Positions 53,647 through 64,000 of a stretch of DNA of 64,000 bases are shown here, piece by piece. The DNA lies in contig NC_133391.1 of the NCBI RefSeq assembly GCF_047511655.1, positions 120,288,384-120,352,383 of the forward strand. The letters are read 5' to 3'. The translations under genes were made by a program, and so were the position numbers. Within the stretch, counting starts at the first letter, position 1. Each line of letters begins with the position of its first letter. The notes below the pieces were generated by a model. That model saw nothing but the letters and a program-made list of their open reading frames with translations. It did not search any database and had not been told where the DNA came from. Source of the DNA: Castor canadensis (lineage: Eukaryota; Chordata; Mammalia; Rodentia; Castoridae).

Positions 53647-55509
53647 AACATCAGACACAGAAATGCTACATTAGCCAATCCATTAATTAACAAAGTCAAT
53701 CCAGAATGACAGCATAGAATTTAGCAATCCAACTGAGCAACATTCCATTTGTATTTTATGACTTGCTAGTGTGTAACAATGGGCCAGTTAAGGCATCAAA
53801 TTATTGGTTTTCTTATCTATAAAATGAGACTGGTTATATGTTAAAAGATTGTTGTGAAGACTGAGATTTTATGTGTGTGCATATATAGTATTAACTATAA
53901 ATACTAGGCTTTATTTCAAAACAATATAAAACACATAAGACAAAAAATTATCACCTGTTATTTTTGGGTTGTGAGTCCATGTAGTTTATAATCTGTATTT
54001 CTTTAAATTTTTCAAAAATGAAATGAAAACATTGATTCTCCCTATTTTTAATACAATAAGCACACATATAGGGTATTACTCTATACAGAGAACTCTTATA
54101 AGATGGCTGTTTTCACAAGCAATTTCTTAGAACAAGAGTTAATTAGCAGAAAGCAGAAGGCAGACATAAGAACCACAGAAGGTCAGAATGGAAGAGACCT
54201 TTGAAATTTAACCTAAACCTCTCATTTTCCAGACAAGGAAGCTGCCTGAGTTATAGCCACCTCAAAGTAACTTTGAACTAGTCAACGCCGGCACCAAAAG
54301 AAAACCCAGATCGTGGCTTCCTGAAGTGGTAAATACCACATTTGAAAATTTATTTTTTTATTTCAAAGTCAAATATTATGCCACAATTTTACAATATTAC
54401 AAAATTTCATAATTTTACAACTCTTCTTATTTCTTTTTCTGCATTTAGTGAAGTATTTGTGAGAACACTGGTAGATCTGCCTTCATAACTAAGTATATGC
54501 TGGGTGTGGTAGAGAACATCTCTAATCCCAGCACTCCTGAGGCTGGAGGATCACAAGTTTTAGACCAGGCTACATATTGAAAACCTATCTTAAAAGAAAA
54601 AAGTAGAAGACTTTCAAGAACAAAGACTTAAAAATTTAACACATAAAAATTGGTGGAAGTGCTCAAGAGATCCCATTTGAGGTGAGGCCAAAAGCCATGA
54701 AAATACCTTTTGCATTATGTGCAGTATGTAGAAAATTAAAAATTTCTTCAATTTGAAGAAATGAATCAATGTTACATGGAAACATTATTTAAAAGTTTAC
54801 CTTTGGAAATAATTTGAAATTTTATGTAGAAAATTATGTACTTCAGTGTCTGAATTGCATACTACAGATTATTCTTCAAAAGATTTCCAGAAAAAAAATT
54901 TGAGATGGATAAAGATAAACACCTTGGTTAGCACAGTATTAACTAATTTTACTTTACTAACAAGAATTTTCTTCTTTTTTGGAGGTACTGGGGTTTGAAC
55001 TCAGGGCCTTATGCTTGCCAGGCAGCAGCTCTACCACTTGAGCTACAACTCCTGCCCAAGAATTTAAATTATTTTTAAAAAGAGCAATGAGAGATTAAGG
55101 ACTCTACTTGAATAATTTGGTGTTCTAATAGTTCCAGACACCAAAGGGCTGGGAAATTACCAACTAGCACAGCACCCTAAATTTCAAACACCAGAGACAA
55201 TGCCTGAGTGTAGTTTCCACAGCTTGGCATTAACAGCAAAAATGATGTCAAACAGGTCTATTCTAGAAAGACAATTCCAGGTTTAATACCTTATGAAATA
55301 AGTATGGAACTTGAATATTCCTGTGAGATATAATTCAAGCCATAATTATAAACATAATTTCTCTGATATAGTGAAAAGGTCCAGTTGGTTATAAAAAATA
55401 TAGGTAAACCATAAAAGATAAAAAGTATTTAAAAATACACAAAATTCTAACCACAGGTTTAAATGTTGATTTTTAAAAAGTAATGCATATTTACAATCTT
55501 TAAAATTCA
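53647..55509. other. Possible long OCLN 3'UTR or flank
   Basis: Mostly AT-rich unique sequence with a B1-like SINE at 54495-54602 and a reversed ID-like SINE at 54975-55062. No open frame is convincing. Confidence 0.5.
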
Positions 55510-56281
55510 CACATTTATTAATTTTACATGAACTTTATTATTAGGAAAACATGAGGCAAAAAAGAAAACACCCCTCTTTAACCATTTACATAACAGAAAA
55601 AAAAAATCCATTGGTAGTTTGGTAGAACACGGTACTACACAATAGCTAAATATAAAAGGCAGGGCTTTATAGTTAGTGGAATAATAAAACAGACTTAACC
55701 AAAACTGCAAGCTGAGAAACATGCAGTTTCACTTTGGAGACTTCACTGCAGGGACCCAGTTTCCTTATCTGAAAAGAAATGATTATAAAGTTACCTGTGG
55801 AGAGGATTAAATGAGACCACCTAACGGTGTCCTGACATCACTGTCTGGCTGGCAGAGTGGCTCAAGTAGTAGAGCACCTGCCTAGCAAGCATGAAGCCTT
55901 GAGTTCAAACCCAGTGCCTCCAAAAAAACCACCAACAACAACAAAAAAAGCCAACATCACTGTCTGAAAGTTCACAGCATGGTCAACACCCAGACCTTCC
56001 TATATTGTTTAAAAACTTACAACAGCATTTCATTGTTAATACAAGAACCAGTGTCTAAACAATAAAATCCGTAATTGGAGTGTTCAACCCAGTTGATTAT
56101 CAAAAGCTACTTATAAAATGCTTCAAAATACTGATGATATGAAACTGATGATATTAAAGCTACCAAAACCTCGTAATGATCACAAAGGTTTGGCTTCCCA
56201 GGTGGGAGTCCAAAGTCAGTGTGCCTTCTGAGACTTCAGAAAGGTACTCCCTAAATAGTCCAGCAGTGTGCCATCAGCTTT
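55510..56281 (-). other. OCLN: OCLN 3'UTR (minimum extent)
   Basis: The sequence below the stop codon is mostly non-repetitive except for one ID-like SINE at 55845-55930. Minus-strand AATAAA occurs at 55534-55539 and 55514-55519, and again at 53641-53646. The UTR probably ends at one of these; which one cannot be told from sequence alone. Confidence 0.5.
55845..55945 (+). repeat. ID-like SINE in OCLN 3'UTR
   Basis: GGCTGGCAGAGTGGCTCAAG, GAGTTCAAACCCAGTGCC. It is antisense to OCLN. Confidence 0.88.
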
Positions 56282-56383
56282 CTATGTTTTCCGTCTGTCA
56301 TAGTCTCCAACCATCTTCTTGATGTGTGACAATTTGCTCTTCAGCTGCTTGCAATAATTCTTCTTATTTTTATAATCTGCAGA
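56282..56383 (-). CDS. OCLN: OCLN last coding exon and stop
   Basis: After acceptor TTGTAG it reads [20 protein letters not shown] then [13 protein letters not shown] and TAG at 56284-56282. It is the end of the ZO-1-binding coiled coil. Confidence 0.96.
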   Translation of the reverse strand, partial: SADYKNKKNYCKQLKSKLSHIKKMVGDYDRRKT

Positions 56384-59300
56384 CTACAAGGGAGAAAATG
56401 AATCACGTAAATTCAACAAATGAAAAGAAGGTCTGCTGAGAAAGCAGAGGTGAATAACAAATGGAATATTAGTCATACAGAATTGCTTCGTGTTAAATAA
56501 ATACACGTAAGGTTTTTGGTAGTATCACTAACCACATAGGCAGCTGGTTCTCTGGACTCAATCAGATATTCTAGCTTGAATTTTACTAAAGACATACTGA
56601 TTTCTAAAAATTATTAAATTGCCAAGAAAAGTTACTGGGTTTTTTGTTAACTCATCATCTTAAAAAAAAAAATCAGTAAAACAAGAAACTTGTTGTATCA
56701 GTCAGCTAGGGACAGGGAAACTGTGAACAGGGGATTAAGACAGACAGGATGTTTTACTATTTACCTTTTTTTTTTTTGGTGGTTCTGGGGATTGAACTAT
56801 GGGCCTAGAGTTCACTAAGGAATTCAACCACTTGAGCCACACCTCCACTCCTTTTACTTTCTTTTAGTTTGTTTCTCAGGTAGGGACTCATGCTTTTGCC
56901 CAGGCTGGCCTTGGACTGTCATCCTTCTACTTCTCCATCCCAAGTAGCTGGAATTACAGTCATGAACAACTGTGCCCAGCTACTGCTTTGATGCTTTGTA
57001 ATTTACAAAAATTTTAATATGAAGTTTTTAAAACAACAAATGCTTTAAGTCAATAATGCTTGATAATGCCAAGGACAGAGAGCAACAGGAGTCTGCATTG
57101 CTCACTCTGGAAAGCCATCTGAAGGGGTCAACCTAGGCTGTATGTACACATGCTCAATGGTCCTGCAGTTTCTTTCCTAAGCACACACCTATCGAATGTG
57201 TGCACATTTACAAAAATACTTGATGCTGCATTATTTGAAAAGCCAAAAATTGAGGAACCAAATGTCCATGAACTGGGTGGCTCACAGCCAACCAAGGCAA
57301 ATAGTTCTCAAGCCCCTATCTCGAAAATACCCAACATAAAAAAGGGCTGGTGGAGTGACTCAAGCAGTAAGAGCACCTGCATAAGGCCCTGAACTCAAAC
57401 CCCAGTACTGCCAAAAAAAAGCCATAAGCATAGGTGAATAAGTTATGTCTTAGTTAAAGACAAAATACTGCACGGTAATAAAAGTAAATGAACCACAACT
57501 ACTGGCCAAAACATGCATGAATCTTACAAAAATAATACTGAGCAAAAGAGGCTGGTGCTAGTGACTCACACCTGTAATCCTAGCTACTTGGGAGGCAGAG
57601 ATCAGGAGGATCATCGTTCAAAGCAAGCCTGGGCAAATAGTTCTCAAAACCCTGTCTCAGGACTGGGAGAATGGCTGAAGAGGTAGAGTGCCTGCCCAGC
57701 ACATGTGAGGTTCTAAGTTCAAACCCCAGTACCACCACGAAAAAAAAAAAAAAAAAAAAAAACCCTGTCTCAAAAACCACCCAATATAAAAAAAAAAAAG
57801 GCTGGCAGGGTGACTAAAGTGGTAGAGCACCTGCCTAACAGGTCTAAGGCCCTGAGTTTAAACCCCAGCACTGCCAAAAATATACTGCGCAAAAGAAATC
57901 ACACACAAAATATTTACAGTATGATTCCACTTATATAAGGTTAATTATAGGCAAAACTAATTTATGATGTTAGGGGGAGTGTGAGGAACTGGAAGGGAAG
58001 GGGATTTGTCAAGTGCACTGGGAAATGTATTTCTTGATCTGGGTGCCAGATGTAGAGGTGCGTGGTGAAAATGTATCAAGTTGTACACTTATCTGTATGT
58101 ATACTTAAGAAAAAGTTTTCAGGCTGAGTGCAGTAGCTCATGCCTATAATCCAAGCTACTCAGGAGGCAGAGACCAGAAGGGTCATGGTTCGAGGCCAGC
58201 TCAGGCAAAAAGTTAGTGAGATCCCATCTCAACCAATAAAAGCTGGGTGCAGTGGCATGTGCCTGTCATACTAACTACATCCATGTCAGAAGTGTGAATA
58301 GGAGGATCTGATTCCAGGCCAGCACAGGCATAAATATGAGACCTATTTATGCAAAGCAAAAAAGGCTGGAGGCATGGCTCAAGTGATAGAGTTCCTGCCC
58401 AGCCCAGAGTTCAAGCCCCAATACCCCCTGCAAAACACGTTTTTTATAAATTAGTGTAGACTGTAGCTGAAAATAAAGTTCTAATTTCTACTATCGCGTT
58501 CATATTGAAATTACAGGCCTGTGCATGTGTGCAAATAAGGTACTCCCAGTCAACCTAAAGGTTAAATGAAAATCTCACAATAGAAAAGTCCTTCCCAGAA
58601 GAATCTTACCATCCGGCATACTTACTCTCTTAACTTGCTTCAGTCTATTGTATTCATCAGCAGCAGCCTATTAAAGAGAAACACAAGAGAATGGGTTTAG
58701 CGTGGCATTTTCTCTCAAAAATAACATTCTTGGTGTTACCATCTGAAGCTAAAAAAGACAGCTTATGATAAAAATACAGGGCATTAACGTGATCAAGACT
58801 TAAAAGCTCTTAAAACTCTATGGTCAGCCAAAGACCTCAAGGAATCCAGTAAAGAGACATCACTGAGCCAGGTGCGGTGGCTCACGCCTATAATCCTAGC
58901 TTCAGGAGGCAGAGTTCAGGAGAACTGTGATTTGAAGCTAGCCTGGGTAAATAGTTCACCAGACCCTATCTGAAAAAAAACCCTTCACAAATTTCTCATC
59001 TCTTTCCCAGGCCAGCAGATGTGCCATGATGACAAAAGAAAAGTCTTTTGTAGGGCTGGTAGAGTGGCTCAAATGGAAGAGTGCCTGCAGAGCAGGCATG
59101 AGGCCCTGAGTTCAAACTTCAGTAATGCCAAAAAAAAGAAAAGAACAGTCTCTTGTAAAGTAAGATGTGATCTGGCTATGCCCCACTATAAAACAGATCA
59201 GCGCTCCCCATCAACTTCTCCACTCACCTTGTCTTCCCTGTGGGAGCGCCCACCAATAACCAATAGCAATTCCTTTAAAAAATCAGGCATGTTACTACGA

Positions 59301-61983
59301 CAAGATTTCCTTATGGACGTAATCCTGCCCACCACTCCATCCTAGCTGGAGAATTCTAAGCAGTCACCACTCCGTGAGCCTCCTAAACTCTCCAGGCCTC
59401 AGCAGAACTGAAAGCTCCTTCTCTGAGCATTTAAGTTAGCCAGTGCCTTCCACACGTAGTATCAGCATCAGCCACATGCTCTCAGGTTCACGTCAGTTTC
59501 TCTTACAATACAAGCTCGCTGGGGAGAGGGACACAAAATTGTATATCTTTCTAACTTCAGAACTTCCACTTTATCAAAGAAACAATACGTGATCGACAAT
59601 GTTAATTAAATTGAGAAAGCTTTATGAGAACACCATATAGGAACCTAAAACAATAGCTAACTCAAGAACTGTAACAAGCAAATACTTCAAAACTGAAAAA
59701 GCAGATCACCTCTTGGAAAACTGCAAAAAGTATTTAATAAAATGAATATGCAGTACCAATAAACATACACAGTTGTGGAAAAAGTTTACCCTACTAACAT
59801 TTGAAACAGTTTTCAGGCACTAGTGACAGGTGGGTAAAATGAACCCTCTAGTGCATTTCTGGGGGAATGCAGTTAGTATAATCCTGGAGGGCAGTCTGTG
59901 ACAAAAGCTCAAATGCACTTTACTCTCTGATTAACAAGTCTGCATTCTGGCATGTTTTAGCTGGATGAGCAGACAAAAGCACAAAACCTAAAAGCTTGTC
60001 AGTGTCTTACAGGTACGACTGGGTAGGGAAGACATACTTGAATGCCTCTTCACAGAGGATTATACTCTTAATTAGAGGAGAACCGTAAAATTGAAAATGG
60101 TATATCTATTTTTACACACACACATTTATTTGTGTATACATGTAGGTATTTGTGTATATAGGTAAGTGCCCTACCACTTGAACCTCCAGTCCTGAGATGA
60201 AGGCATTTTAAAGGAACATGGGAGACAGTCAAAGCTAGAACAATGTGAGGGCTGGAGGCACAGATCAGAGGGAAAAAAAAAAAGCTAGAACAATTTCAGT
60301 AGTATTGAAATATAACTCAAAGTATAATAGACACTCATAAGTCGGTTCATACTTACATCAATGATTGATTAAATAAGTCAACAAGAAATAAACATTTGGT
60401 AAAAAGATACTAAGCTCTCTTTAAAGGGTCACATATCTGTAAAAATTTTAGAATGTACACAAAACAAAGCATGAAAAGGGTAGATTTTAAAAATGTTAGA
60501 GGCATGGCTAAAAGCAGTAGAGCAAACCCCAGGATTACCAAACGAACAAAAAAAACCCACACAAATATTTCCCAGAATGGTTGTCACATAACCAAGGACC
60601 ATTGGCTTGTGCCTGCAATCCTAGCTATTTCAGAGGTTGAGTTTATAAGGATTGCAGTTCAAGGCCAGACCTGTACAAAGTTGGTGAGACCCATCTTAAC
60701 CAATAGCTGGGCATGGTGGTGTGTGCCTGTCATCCCAAGCTACAGGGAAGATTGAGATCAGGAGGATCACATTTTCAGGCCAGTCTGAGCAAAAAAAGTT
60801 TGCAAGACTCCATCTCAATGGAAAAAGACTGGACATGGTGTTGTCTGGTTGTCATAAAATAGAATCATAGTCCAGGTTGGCCTGGGCAAAAAGTAAGACC
60901 CTATCTTAAAAATAACCAGAGCTAAAAAGGACTAGAGGCATGGCTTAAATGGTAGAGTGCCCGCCTCACAAGTGTGAAGCCCTGAGTGCAACCCATAGGA
61001 ACCCCCTCCAAAAGTAACTTTACATGGACAAATACTACCCTAGCCCGGTGACCACAAAGAAAAACAGGTAACCAAAAAATATTGTTGAGTGAAAAAGGAG
61101 GAAGGATGTTAAAAAAAAAAAAAAAGAAAAAAGTAAGATAATTCCTTGTTGAGGAAACTATGTGCACTCTTGCATGGGGAGAATGTTCTAACTCGTATTT
61201 AGGTGACGAGGATTTTTTGGTAGTAGAATTTAAAGTGACATACTTTTTCTGTATATAAATCTCTGTTGAGAGCCAGTGTGAGTGGCTCATGCCTGTAATC
61301 CTACTCAGGAGGATCAAGGTTTGAGGCTAGCCCGGGCAAATAGTTCTCGAGACCATATCTGGAAAAAAACCCATCACAAAAAAACGGGTGGTGGAGTGGC
61401 TCAAGGTGTAAGTCCTGAGTTCAAACCCCAGTACTCCAAAAACAAACAAAAAACAAAACTGTATTGAGATTTTTACAGAAAGAATGAGTTGTTCTTCTAA
61501 ATAGAAAAAATAATAAAGCTATTTTCTTTTAAATAGGAAGAGTAGTATGTATAGAGACAGATCATTGCTTTGTAATTCTTATCTACATTAGTACAGTCTA
61601 TAATTTGAAAAACACTTTCATCCAAAACTGAAGAACTGGCTCAAGAGGTAGAGTGCCTGCCTAGCAAGATGAGGCCCTGAGTTCAAACCCTAATACTGCC
61701 AAAAAACAAACTAAACTAAATTTCTAGCAGTTCTAGTACAAAGGATGCTGTACCTCCATAGATTAGAGGTCAAATTCTATGTGATAAGTATGAACAGCAG
61801 TTTGAATTTACCATGTACTCTTCACTTTCTTCTCTGTAGTCATCCAGTTCTTTATCTAGACGAGAGAGTTCTTTATTGACCTCATCAAGTTCTGTTTGTA
61901 AGCTCTTGTATTCCTGGAGGCCAGTGTCAAAATTTCTCTTGTAGAGTTGTCTTTGGTGATCGGAGGTGATAGGTGGGTATCCC
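56282..61983 (-). CDS. OCLN: OCLN, 3' part: occludin C-terminal (ELL) domain
   Basis: Occludin is a four-pass tight-junction membrane protein; its cytoplasmic tail binds ZO-1. Three exons join in frame: 61983-61812, 58667-58626 and 56383-56282, giving 316 nt and 105 residues to a TAG stop. The segment is the whole occludin/ELL coiled-coil domain, rich in charged heptads ([20 protein letters not shown]). The tail ends [12 protein letters not shown], as expected for occludin. The membrane-spanning exons lie beyond 64000. No frame break is seen. Confidence 0.96.
56765..56990 (-). repeat. Composite SINE
   Basis: GGTGGTTCTGGGGATTGAAC through GTAGCTGGAATTACAG. Confidence 0.82.
57270..57880 (+). 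repeat. SINE cluster with nested ID-like units
   Basis: Partial composite 57285-57415; composite 57550-57880 whose junction is split by a complete ID-like unit at 57660-57760, repeating the phrase CCCTGTCTCA on both sides. Confidence 0.75.
57885..58115 (+). mobile_element. Old L1 fragment in OCLN last intron
   Basis: Reads ATTCCACTTATATAAGG, TTGATCTGGGTGCCAG and TGTACACTTATCTGTATG, as in L1 3' regions. A second piece (57190-57260, 57440-57540) flanks intervening SINEs and is probably the same element split by insertions. Confidence 0.6.
58120..58440 (+). repeat. Long composite SINE
   Basis: GGCTGAGTGCAGTAGCTCAT, then a second B1-like part (AAAGCTGGGTGCAGTGGC), then an ID-like part ending GAGTTCAAGCCCCAATACC. 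Confidence 0.8.
58626..58667 (-). CDS. OCLN: OCLN 42-nt exon
   Basis: Acceptor AATAG and donor GTAAGT enclose [14 protein letters not shown]. It is phase 0 on both sides, so its skipping would keep the frame. Confidence 0.95.
58863..59140 (+). repeat. B1-like (58866-58995) and ID-like (59052-59140) SINEs
   Basis: GCCAGGTGCGGTGGCTCACG and GGGCTGGTAGAGTGGCTC. The two are separated by about 60 bp of other sequence. Confidence 0.8.
59141..60580. other. OCLN intron, repeat-poor part
   Basis: No exon was recognised between 59141 and 60580. There are short AC and GTAT runs near 60115-60165 and ID-like remnants near 60165-60270 and 60485-60545. Confidence 0.5.
60585..61015 (+). repeat. SINE cluster
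   Basis: B1-like pair 60595-60830 and a composite ending at 61010 with GAGTGCAACCCATAGGAACC. Confidence 0.75.
61263..61715 (+). repeat. Composite (61268-61450) and ID-like (61622-61712) SINEs
   Basis: GAGTGGCTCATGCCTGTAAT and AACTGGCTCAAGAGGTAGAG. They end about 100 bp from an OCLN exon. Confidence 0.8.
61812..61983 (-). CDS. OCLN: OCLN exon, first part of ELL domain
   Basis: A 172-nt exon (TGTAG / GTAAAT). It encodes [20 protein letters not shown] through YREESEEYM. The first base completes a codon from an exon outside the window. Confidence 0.95.
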
Positions 61984-62149
61984 CTACAGATTGAGAGAGA
62001 AAGTGACTACATATATATCCTTACAGTCATAAAATTAATTCTTCCTCAAAGATAGTAAAGCTGGTAGGACATGCAGAAACACATACTTTTGTTTTCTGTT
62101 TTGTATGTGGAGAGGAAAGTGGGATACAAAAACTTTCTATTAAGAATTA

Positions 62150-62810
62150 TTGGCTGGGCCAGGCACCGATGGCTTATGTCTATAATCCTAGATACTAGAG
62201 AGACAGAAATCAAGAGGATAGAGGTTTGAGGCCAACTCAGGCAAAAAAAAAAAAAAAAAGTGAAACCTTACCTCAAAAATACCCAACACAAAAAAAGTCT
62301 GGTGGAATGGCTCAAGTGGCAGAATACCTGCCTGGAAAGGGCAAAGCCTTGTTAAAAGAAAAAAAAAAAAAAAAAGAATGATTAGCTGGGCATGGTGACA
62401 CATGCCTAGAATCCCAGCTACCAAGAAGGTGGATGGAGGCAGGAGGATCACGAGTTCAAGGCTAGACTGGGGAAAGTTAGTGAGACCCTACCTCAAAATA
62501 AAATACAAACAAAAGGACTGGACTGGTAGAGTGCTTGCCTAACATGAGTGAGGCAGTGGGTTCAATTCCAAGTACCACAAAAAGTTAAAAAAAAAAAATT
62601 ACACTGTGGCAGGAGTGATGGTTCATGCCTGTAATCCCAGCACCCAGGAGGCTGAGGCAGGAAAATCTTGAGTTTGAGGCCAACCTGGGCTTCATAGTGA
62701 GATTCTGTCTCAAAAAAACCAAGGATGGAAATATAGCTCAATGGTACAGCATTTGCCTAGCATGCACAAGGTGCTGGGTTTGAGCCCAGAACCACAAACA
62801 AACAAAAAAA
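62150..62810 (+). repeat. Dense SINE block
   Basis: Composite 62158-62365, B1-like/ID-like 62385-62590, B1-like 62605-62720 and ID-like 62722-62810 follow one another with A-runs between them. Confidence 0.8.
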
Positions 62811-63184
62811 ATGATAAACCACTTTTTATCTTTTTATATTACTACTCATGGTTTTTTTAAAACTATCTCTCATCATTTTTATAAATGATGTTGAATATCA
62901 TTTATGAAGTTTAGGTTCAAGTGGTGGGAATGCATTTATTCTCAATATAGAATCCCATATGATAATGGGACGCTTGGTTTAAAGTATTACAATGAATTCT
63001 GGAACACAAAGCCTGTTTTGATCACTGTGGTGCAGAGCAGCTGGCTGGGAGTGGCTGTTTCCTACCACCTACAGTCTTCAGACGGTCTTATTTACTTTTG
63101 GTCTTGTTTTTGCTAGGTGGAAAAACTTGGCTTATTTTTTCCTCTCATTATGGAAGTAGACATTAAAAATGTACGCACAGTGGT

Positions 63185-63262
63185 TACAGGTGTAGCTTGG
63201 TGCTAGCGTGCATGCTTAACCTGTGCAACACCCTGGGTTCAATGTCCAGCCCCCCAAAAAAT
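63185..63262 (+). repeat. ID-like SINE
   Basis: GGTGTAGCTTGGTGCTAGCG and GGGTTCAATGTCCAGCCC, diverged. Confidence 0.65.
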
Positions 63263-64000
63263 AGTACACATATGAAAACATATGCTCATTGTAGAAATAA
63301 GCCTGTAGCTGATTTAAGTATGAGGAAGAAACACTTGTGTCTGAATATACCAGCCATTGCCTGCATATGGAGATGGCGCTATTGACAGACCACCCACTGA
63401 GATAACACTGAATTGTTTTACAGGACTAAGAAGCTTGATAGTAATATGGAATTTCAAACTTTAGATTTAATAGAAAGGAATATTTAATCAAAAGGGAAAT
63501 AAAAATTTGGATTTACCAAAATTTTTAGTGAAATCTCCCATGTTACAAGTTAGGCAAATGTTTTTTGGTTAAACCAGGGTCAAAAACCTCACATGGGGAA
63601 GGCAAATAAGGCATCAGAATCATGAGTGAGTAGGGGACTTCAAACTCCTCATGTCTCACCACCCTTCCTGAAGCCTGGAGAAGCCATGTTTTGATTAACT
63701 ACCATTCATACCACTAGTATCTCTGATGTGTGTTGTCATTCTCACAACACTCGGCAAGGAAAAGGCTTCCATCACACCCACGTGTATTTGGTGATGATGA
63801 ACCAGAAGCCACCGTTGACCCAGAGCAGCTTAGCCACAGCCTTGGCCAGAACACTAAACTGTTACCTCCACTGTTTATGAAACTGTTTCCCAGAATTCTT
63901 TGAACTTTAAAAGAAACAATGATCTTATCATGAAAGCTTAACTTAAAGGTAATTGCCAAAGAAAAGCCATCGCACACTGATCTGGGAATTTTATCATCAG
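63263..64000. other. OCLN intron, repeat-free end of window
   Basis: No SINE is present. 63715-63900 has a locally GC-richer composition and open stretches on both strands that match no occludin exon. Nothing firm can be assigned. Confidence 0.4.

Noticed and set aside
60922-61317. 131-codon minus-strand frame
   Set aside because: It begins and ends in SINE sequence and has an F-run from an A-tract.

Overview
This is a mammalian nuclear genome window. It has spliced genes with GT-AG introns, a CpG-rich promoter, dense SINEs and L1 fragments. The two abundant SINE types are an ID-like tRNA-derived unit ending in 'GAGTTCAAACCCCAGTAC' plus an A-tail, and a B1-like (7SL-related) unit often fused to it. 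These point to a rodent, and I infer a castorimorph (most likely beaver, Castor). The species call is from memory of repeat sequences, not from a search.

Three protein genes can be read, all on the minus strand, so transcription runs from high to low coordinates. (1) OCLN (occludin): the last three coding exons (61983-61812, 58667-58626, 56383-56282) encode the C-terminal ELL/ZO-1-binding coiled coil; the rest lies beyond 64000. (2) GTF2H2 (TFIIH subunit p44): complete, with a CpG-rich promoter and 5'UTR exon near 48471-48545 and fifteen coding exons from 44991 to 24850. The exons join without a frame break into 395 residues. (3) NAIP: the first six coding exons (12219 down to 2964) encode the N-terminus, BIR1, BIR2 and most of BIR3; the rest lies below coordinate 1. 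This is the order of the SMA-region neighbourhood (human 5q13, mouse chr13), here with one copy of each gene and no sign of internal duplication.

Layout: 1-12.2 kb NAIP 5' half with a 1.56-kb L1 insertion; 12.2-24.8 kb NAIP-GTF2H2 interval, which should hold the NAIP promoter and 5' exons and contains a candidate 82-nt exon at 23558-23639; 24.8-48.5 kb GTF2H2; 48.5-56.3 kb OCLN-GTF2H2 interval with an LTR-like element at about 50.4-51.57 kb and the OCLN 3'UTR; 56.3-64 kb OCLN 3' part.

The genes do not form an operon or pathway. p44 is a core TFIIH subunit for transcription and nucleotide-excision repair, NAIP is a cytosolic inflammasome receptor, and occludin is a tight-junction membrane protein. 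The most interesting features are the NAIP BIR3 exon, which has a GC splice donor and an L1 inserted 38 nt upstream of its acceptor; the unassigned 82-nt exon candidate; and several very short L1 insertions with near-perfect target-site duplications. I found no convincing new gene system.
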